Source of the DNA: CAVQFD01 sp963724695
Lineage (GTDB): Bacteria; Acidobacteriota; Vicinamibacteria; Vicinamibacterales; CAVVIG01
Direction of reading: 5' to 3'
Length of the DNA: 64,000 nt
Assembly: GCA_963724695.1 (NCBI GenBank)
Contig: CAVRVW010000001.1
Span: 186,001-250,000, forward strand
In this document: positions 55,916 to 64,000 of the stretch, in pieces
How positions within the stretch are numbered: position 1 is the stretch's first letter
How the letters are laid out: each line of letters opens with the position of its first letter
The notes under the pieces: generated by a model
Databases searched by the model: none
The model's input: the letters and a program-made list of their open reading frames with translations, nothing else
Told to the model about the DNA's origin: nothing
Made by a program: the position numbers and the translations under genes

Positions 55916-58015
55916 ATGCCTGGACCCACACGTACGCGGCTGACCCGCACCTCATCGGGCGAAGGGTCCGGCATGGTCGAGGCTCCGGCGCTTCTGGCAC
56001 TGCTCGCCGGGACCGCCCGCGTCATCGACATCATCCCCGTGCTGCACCAGCGCGCTGTCGACGCGGCGGGCGGTGGATGCTCCCTGCTGTTCGAGCACAA
56101 CCCGCGAAATGGCGCCCTCCAGGCGACGTCCGGCTCCGGCCTGGAGGAGCTTCGTACCGATCCGTGGATGCCCTCGGCAGAAGAAGATGCGCTCATCGCC
56201 AGTGTGTTCGCTCGCCGCGCGCCCACGTTCGTATCCGACGCCGATCGCCAGGCGCCGGATCTCTCGAGCCGCATGAACACCCCCGCGCTGCTCCTGGTGC
56301 CAATCGCCCAGGGCGGTCAGCGGGCGGGCCTCCTGGCCATCGGCTTTGTGTCCGCGCCGACGACGCCTCAGCACCTGGGCGACCTGTCAGAGATTGGCGA
56401 CGCGTTCTTTGTCGCGCTCGAGCTCTTCCGGCACCGGCAGCGGGAAGACCTCCAGCGGGACCTCACAGAGCTCACCGAAGAGTTCTCGGCCGGCCTGGCG
56501 TCCACGCTCAACATCTCGTCGGCGCTGGACATTTTCTGCCACGGCGCCAGCCGGCTCTTCGGCGCTGATCGCACGTCGGTGTGGCTCCACGACCGCCGGG
56601 CCCGCCAGCTGGTGCTCAAGGCATCGTCGGACCCTGAGCATCTGTCGCGCGGCGTCCGCATCAGCGTGGACGACGGCCTGGCGGCTGCTGCGGTGGCCAT
56701 GCGGCGGACCAGGGCCGACATCCTCTCCACGGGCGACGAGGTTCCGACGAGCGTCGTGGCGGTCCCCCTGCGGGGCACGCGCCGGGCCCTCGGCGCCATC
56801 GTCTTCGACGGCGTGCGGATCGAGACGGGCGGCGAGCTGGACATGCTGGACCGGGCCGACGAGCTCGGGCGCGAGCTGTCGAGCGGCATCGAGAACATGC
56901 AGCTGCTCGATGACGTGATGCGGTCGCGGCGCGAGCTCGAGAACACCTTCGACTCGATCTCGCACCTGGTGGCGGTCTCCGACCGGCGCGGACGCATCGT
57001 CCACGCGAACGAGGCCTTCGCGCGGCGGCTCAACCTGACGCGCGAGCAGGTGCTCGATCGTCCCTTGAGCGAGTGCATCGGCCCGGAGCTGGCGGCCTGG
57101 TTGACGGCCCACGAGCAGTCCGCCGTGCGGCCGGCTGGCGACACGCCGAACACGACCGAGGTCTTCGATCCCGTGTTGAACGGCCCGTTCATGGTGACGG
57201 TGACCGATCTGCTGGACTCGGAACGGGAGCGCGTCGGCAGCGTCATCGTCGCGCGGGACATGACGCCCCACGCACGGCTCGAGGCGGAGCGGGAGGAGCT
57301 GCGAAAGCGGCTGACGCAATCCGAGAAGCTGGCGGCGCTCGGCCAGTTCGTCGCCGGTATCGCCCACGAGTTGAACAATCCCCTGCAGGGCGTCCTCGGA
57401 CACCTGGAGCTGCTTCGGGCCACCGGAGCGTTTCCCAAACAGCTGCGGCGCGAGATCCAGACCATCTATCGCGAAGCGGACCGCGCCGCGAAGATCGTGA
57501 GGAACCTCCTGGTCTTCGCCGGATCACGCCGGCTCGCACGCCGGTCGGTGAGCGTCAACGTCGTTCTGCAGAAGGTCGTCGCCCTCCGCCAGGCCGCCTT
57601 GCGGGCGCAGGACATCGAAGTCGTGCGACACTATGGCGAGAACCTGCGGCGCGTACAGAGCGATCCGCTCCTGCTCCACCAGGTCTTTCTGAACATCGTG
57701 ATGAACGCCGAGCAGGCGATCGCGGCAACGGGACGACCTGGGCGCATCGAGATCACGACAGCGGTCGCCGCGACGGGGGATCGCATCGTCGCCACGGTCA
57801 GGGACACCGGGGGCGGGATCCCCGAGGGCGCGCTGACGCGGATCTTCGAGCCGTTCTACACCACGAAGGACGTGGGCAAGGGCACGGGCCTGGGACTGGC
57901 CATCGCGTACGGGATCGTGCAGGAGCACGGCGGTCAGATCTCCGCGGCGAACCACCCGGACGGCGGCGCGATCTTCACGGTTGAACTGCCGGCACCGCCG
58001 GCACCTGGACGTTGA
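55916..58015 (+). CDS. Soluble sensor histidine kinase with GAF and PAS domains
   Basis: This 699-residue kinase has no membrane segment. Two GAF-like sensor regions (about 25-175 and 195-330) are followed by a PAS domain (NTFDSISHLVAVSDRRGRIV), HisKA with phospho-His near 483 (VAGIAHELNNPLQGVLGHLE), and HATPase_c (NIVMNAEQAI, DTGGGIPEG, GTGLGLAIAYGI). Its stop is 2 bp before the HTH-REC gene, which is probably its phosphorylation partner. The signal is likely cytoplasmic and unknown. Confidence 0.93.
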   Translation: MPGPTRTRLTRTSSGEGSGMVEAPALLALLAGTARVIDIIPVLHQRAVDAAGGGCSLLFEHNPRNGALQATSGSGLEELRTDPWMPSAEEDALIASVFARRAPTFVSDADRQAPDLSSRMNTPALLLVPIAQGGQRAGLLAIGFVSAPTTPQHLGDLSEIGDAFFVALELFRHRQREDLQRDLTELTEEFSAGLASTLNISSALDIFCHGASRLFGADRTSVWLHDRRARQLVLKASSDPEHLSRGVRISVDDGLAAAAVAMRRTRADILSTGDEVPTSVVAVPLRGTRRALGAIVFDGVRIETGGELDMLDRADELGRELSSGIENMQLLDDVMRSRRELENTFDSISHLVAVSDRRGRIVHANEAFARRLNLTREQVLDRPLSECIGPELAAWLTAHEQSAVRPAGDTPNTTEVFDPVLNGPFMVTVTDLLDSERERVGSVIVARDMTPHARLEAEREELRKRLTQSEKLAALGQFVAGIAHELNNPLQGVLGHLELLRATGAFPKQLRREIQTIYREADRAAKIVRNLLVFAGSRRLARRSVSVNVVLQKVVALRQAALRAQDIEVVRHYGENLRRVQSDPLLLHQVFLNIVMNAEQAIAATGRPGRIEITTAVAATGDRIVATVRDTGGGIPEGALTRIFEPFYTTKDVGKGTGLGLAIAYGIVQEHGGQISAANHPDGGAIFTVELPAPPAPGR

Positions 58016-58017
58016 GG

Positions 58018-58611
58018 ATGATTGACGAAACGTTTCTGACCACCGAGGAAGTGCTGGAGTACCTCCAGGTCAACCTCCGGACGGTGTACCGCCTGATCAA
58101 AGCTGGCAAGATTCCAGCGGTGCGGGTCGGCCGGCAATGGCGGTTCCGCAAGCGCGACATCGATGCCTGGCTCGACAGCCAGCGCCCGCGTGGCGGCGCC
58201 CGGGCGTCGGCCGCGCCCGCCGCGGCGACGCGTCCTCCGACGGCGGCGGCGCGGCCGCGCGTGCTCGTCGTGGACGACGAGGCGAGCATCCGGGATCTGC
58301 TGGCCAAGACCCTGGCGCTCGCCGAGTACGAGGTCGACGTCGCGCCGGATGGGCGCTCGGCGCTCGATCGGATGCGGATGTACCCCTACGACCTGCTGAT
58401 CGCGGACCTGAAGATGCCCGGCATGGACGGCCTGACGGTCATTCGCGAGGCCAAGCGATACAAGACCGACCTTCCCGTGATCATCATCACGGGCTTTTCG
58501 ACCGAGTCGAGCGCCATCGAAGCCGTGAACCTGGGCGTCGCGGGCTACCTGACCAAGCCGTTCCGAGTCCCGCAAGTGCTCGCCGCGGCCGCCAAGGCGC
58601 TCGGCGAATAG
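58018..58611 (+). CDS. Excisionase-type HTH fused to a receiver domain
   Basis: This 197-residue protein has an N-terminal MerR/excisionase-like winged HTH (TTEEVLEYLQVNLRTVYRLI...VGRQWRFRKRDIDAWL, residues 8-52), an Ala/Pro linker, and a C-terminal CheY-like receiver (about 81-196). Receiver residues are Asp86/Asp87, phospho-acceptor Asp130 in LLIADLKMPGMDG, Thr158 and Lys180. The domain order is the reverse of ordinary response regulators. It follows the GAF-PAS kinase by 2 bp and is followed by the ABC-F gene by 3 bp. Confidence 0.88.
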   Translation: MIDETFLTTEEVLEYLQVNLRTVYRLIKAGKIPAVRVGRQWRFRKRDIDAWLDSQRPRGGARASAAPAAATRPPTAAARPRVLVVDDEASIRDLLAKTLALAEYEVDVAPDGRSALDRMRMYPYDLLIADLKMPGMDGLTVIREAKRYKTDLPVIIITGFSTESSAIEAVNLGVAGYLTKPFRVPQVLAAAAKALGE

Positions 58612-58614
58612 CTA

Positions 58615-60759
<2,145 letters not shown>

Positions 60760-60909
60760 CAGATTCGTGATTTGATTACAGTTCTGTCGTACATTCTCCG
60801 ATAGTCATTCCGCTAAGAGATTGATTTCGGGCGGCTTTCCGCCACTTTCAGGTTCAGCCGGCCGGGCACACGCTTTGCGCTTTGCGGTCGAGCTGACGCG
60901 TGCTCCCCC

Positions 60910-62118
60910 ATGCCCAGACGTACTGAAGAACTGCGCAGACAGCGACCGTCGACTCCCCCTGTCCGACGCCGCGCCGTGCGGCCAGGCGGAACACCGAAGC
61001 CCACACGGGCGCCAGGCGACCGGTTCTTCCGGCACCTGGTCAGCAGCATGCGGAATGGCGTCATCGCGATCCGGCGGAACGGCACGATCGCGCTGATGAA
61101 TGACGAGGCGTATCGCATTTTCTCGCTGGCCCGGGGGACCAGCGACGTCGGGCAGCCGTTCAACGAGGTGTTCCGCGACCAGCCGGACGTCACGCGCGTG
61201 CTCTCGAGCGCGTTCGAGCTGACCACGCTGCCCAACCGCGCCGAGCTGCGGCTCAAGGACACCGACCGCGTGATCGGATACACGCTGTCGCTCGTGAAAG
61301 ACGACGACGCCCGGCCGCTGGGCGCGGTGCTGTTCTTCAAAGACCTGACGCAGGTCGAACAGCTCGAAGAGCGGGAACGGCTGCGCGACCGGCTGGCCTC
61401 GCTCGGCGAGATGGCGGCCGGCATCGCGCACGAGCTGAAGAACCCGCTGGCCGGGATCGAGGTGATGGCCGGGCTGCTGCGACGGCAGGTGCCCGACTCG
61501 CCGGAGGCGCAGTCGCTGCTGGCCGACATCCTCAGCGAGGCAAAGCTGGCGAACGCGATTGTGGTGGAGATGCTGGAGTTCGTGCGGCCGATCCGCCTCC
61601 AGGTGGAGCACACCGACGTCGGGGACGTCCTCCACCAGGCGGTGACGCTCGCGGAGAACAAGGTGCGGCGGGGGGACGTGACCGTGCAGTTGGACGTCGC
61701 GCCACAGCTGCCAATGATCGAGGGCGATCACCACCAGCTGTGCCAGGTGTTCACGAACCTGCTGACGAACGCCTTCGAGGCGCTCGGAGGCCGGGGCACG
61801 ATCAGCATCCGGGCGACGGCGGATGCGATCGCGCAGGATCCGGGGTTTTCGGCCGACGCCCATGAGCCGCTGCCGGCGGTGATCGTGGAGGTCGTCGACG
61901 ATGGTCCGGGAGTACCGGGGGAATTGAGCGACCGGATTTTCGATCCGTTTTTCACGACCAAGCCCCAGGGTTCCGGGCTGGGGCTGCCGATCGTGCGGAA
62001 GATCGTCGATGCGCACGACGGTCGAATCGATCTGAACAGCCTGCCCGGGCAGGGCACGCGGTTCAGGGTGACGCTGCCGGTCTCGAGTGGCTCGCAGTGG
62101 TTCAAGGTAGGGAAGTAG
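60910..62118 (+). CDS. Soluble PAS-containing sensor histidine kinase (NtrB-like)
   Basis: This 402-residue kinase has a basic N-terminal tail, a PAS domain (VSSMRNGVIAIRRNGTIALM...), HisKA with phospho-His174 in AAGIAHELKNPLAGIEVM, and HATPase_c (NLLTNAFEALGG, DDGPGVPGE, GSGLGLPIVRKIV). There is no TM segment. It sits 20 bp upstream of an NtrC-family regulator on the same strand and is its likely partner. An intergenic stretch of 150 bp precedes it, with a small GCGG-CTTT-CCGC hairpin. Confidence 0.93.
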   Translation: MPRRTEELRRQRPSTPPVRRRAVRPGGTPKPTRAPGDRFFRHLVSSMRNGVIAIRRNGTIALMNDEAYRIFSLARGTSDVGQPFNEVFRDQPDVTRVLSSAFELTTLPNRAELRLKDTDRVIGYTLSLVKDDDARPLGAVLFFKDLTQVEQLEERERLRDRLASLGEMAAGIAHELKNPLAGIEVMAGLLRRQVPDSPEAQSLLADILSEAKLANAIVVEMLEFVRPIRLQVEHTDVGDVLHQAVTLAENKVRRGDVTVQLDVAPQLPMIEGDHHQLCQVFTNLLTNAFEALGGRGTISIRATADAIAQDPGFSADAHEPLPAVIVEVVDDGPGVPGELSDRIFDPFFTTKPQGSGLGLPIVRKIVDAHDGRIDLNSLPGQGTRFRVTLPVSSGSQWFKVGK

Positions 62119-62138
62119 GCGGGAGGCAGGGACCGAGT

Positions 62139-63564
<1,426 letters not shown>

Positions 63565-63591
63565 CTCCATCGCTGTCTGCATTTCTTACTT

Positions 63592-63679
63592 GCGCCGGGG
63601 CCCCACGCCCGGCGCGAACTCACGCCGATCCCTCGCCTCGGATCTGCTTGTCCTCGGCTCGGAATAGCCGCAGGCGCTC
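63592..63679 (+). repeat. Dispersed 90-bp palindrome-headed element, copy C
   Basis: The head has arms GCGCCGGGG/CCCGGCGC (63592-63615). The body is GAACTCACGCCGATC, CCTCGCCTCGGAT, CTTGTCCTCGGCTCGG and AGCCGCAGGCGCTCCCGCC. It is closest to copy B, and as in B it is followed by a GCCCGCC-rich tandem tail (to about 63715). It fills the gap between the NtrC and Xer genes. Confidence 0.88.
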
Positions 63680-63715
63680 CCGCCCGCCTTGCCCGCCCTG
63701 CCTGGCCTGGCCGCC

Positions 63716-64000
63716 CTAAGTCGCCCTCGGATGGCTCTTGCGGTAGACCTCGAGCAGCTGCGCGGCGTTGACGTGGGTGTAGCGCTGGGTGGTGCTCAGG
63801 CGGGCGTGACCGAGCAGCTCCTGGATCGCGCGGAGATCCGCGCCCCGCTGGAGCAGGTGGGTCGCAAAGGAGTGCCTGAGCGCGTGCGGGCTGATGCCCA
63901 GCCTGGAGCTGCACAGCGGCCACATACCGCCGGACAATGCGATCGATGCTTCGGGTCGTCAGACGCGTGCCGCGGACGTTCACGAACAGGGGCTCGTCAG
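63716..64000 (-). CDS. xerC: Tyrosine recombinase XerC/XerD-like, 3' part, one frameshift
   Basis: Only the C-terminal catalytic part is in the window. DEPLFVNVRGTRLTTRSIDR is read first. A frameshift near 63910 then leads to LGISPHALRHSFATHLLQRG (His-x-x-Arg), LGHARLSTTQRYTHV (His and the nucleophilic Tyr) and the end YRKSHPRAT. Xer recombinases resolve chromosome dimers at dif. Nothing nearby suggests an integron or prophage, so a housekeeping XerC/D is the simplest reading. The first catalytic Arg lies outside the window. Confidence 0.85.

Noticed and set aside
63716..64000. Xer-type recombinase as evidence of an integron, prophage or island
   Set aside because: No attC-like sites, phage genes, tRNA target or composition change is seen beside it; a chromosomal XerC/D is simpler.

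Overview
This is a GC-rich chromosomal window (64 kb) from a free-living Gram-negative bacterium. The mix of genes fits Acidobacteriota, most likely class Vicinamibacteria: an Omp85/TamB pair, ECF-sigma/zinc-anti-sigma operons followed by acidobacterial-type secreted proteins, several sigma-54 two-component systems, a B12-dependent ribonucleotide reductase and a MrfAB-like DNA repair pair. This taxonomic call is inference from gene content and was not tested by a search. There is no prophage, CRISPR array, rRNA or recognisable insertion sequence. The only RNA gene recognised is one tRNA-Leu.

Layout. 1-3.4 kb (minus strand): an exopolysaccharide operon headed by a degenerate sigma-54-type regulator, with a nested palindromic operator upstream. 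3.5-11.7 kb (plus): tRNA-Leu, then the protein quality-control cluster tig-clpP-clpX-lon, then engB and rho. 11.7-13.7 kb (minus): an ECF sigma/anti-sigma/membrane-protein operon. 13.8-17.2 kb: aldo/keto reductase, a secreted acidobacterial protein and an SGNH hydrolase, all with many frameshifts. 17.3-25.8 kb: rpmE, mrfB-mrfA, an SDR, a DUF547 protein, an alpha/beta hydrolase, a VOC protein and a DinB protein. 26-29 kb: nrdJ with a sigma-70 promoter and a candidate NrdR box. 29-33.2 kb: a lipoprotein and an HK/NtrC pair. 34-50.3 kb (minus): a long same-strand array hslV-hslU-lipoprotein-FAH-tal-carboxyltransferase, then biotin carboxylase-BCCP-tamB-tamA-surA-like. 50.5-55.7 kb: a PEGA protein, an amino-acid permease, two secreted proteins, and a second anti-sigma/ECF sigma pair. 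55.9-63.6 kb (plus): HK, HTH-REC regulator, ABC-F ATPase, HK, NtrC. 63.7 kb to the end: the 3' part of a Xer recombinase.

The most unusual signal is repeat DNA. Nearly every second gene junction carries a degenerate short-tandem array (unit about 7-9 nt). The unit sequence differs at each locus, and several arrays have an inverted partner. The same kind of array has entered coding sequence in frame in engB, mrfA and the ABC-F gene. A separate dispersed element of about 90 bp, with a 24-bp near-palindromic head, occurs three times; one copy is translated in frame inside the ABC-F protein. I do not recognise either repeat class.

Sequence quality is uneven. tig, clpX, lon, the aldo/keto reductase, two secreted proteins, a histidine kinase, a DinB gene, the second NtrC gene and the Xer gene are all interrupted by single-base frameshifts, clustered near 3.7-7.7, 13.3-16.5 and 62.2-63.9 kb. 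Because essential housekeeping genes are hit while their codon-level sequence is preserved, I read these as consensus errors rather than gene decay.
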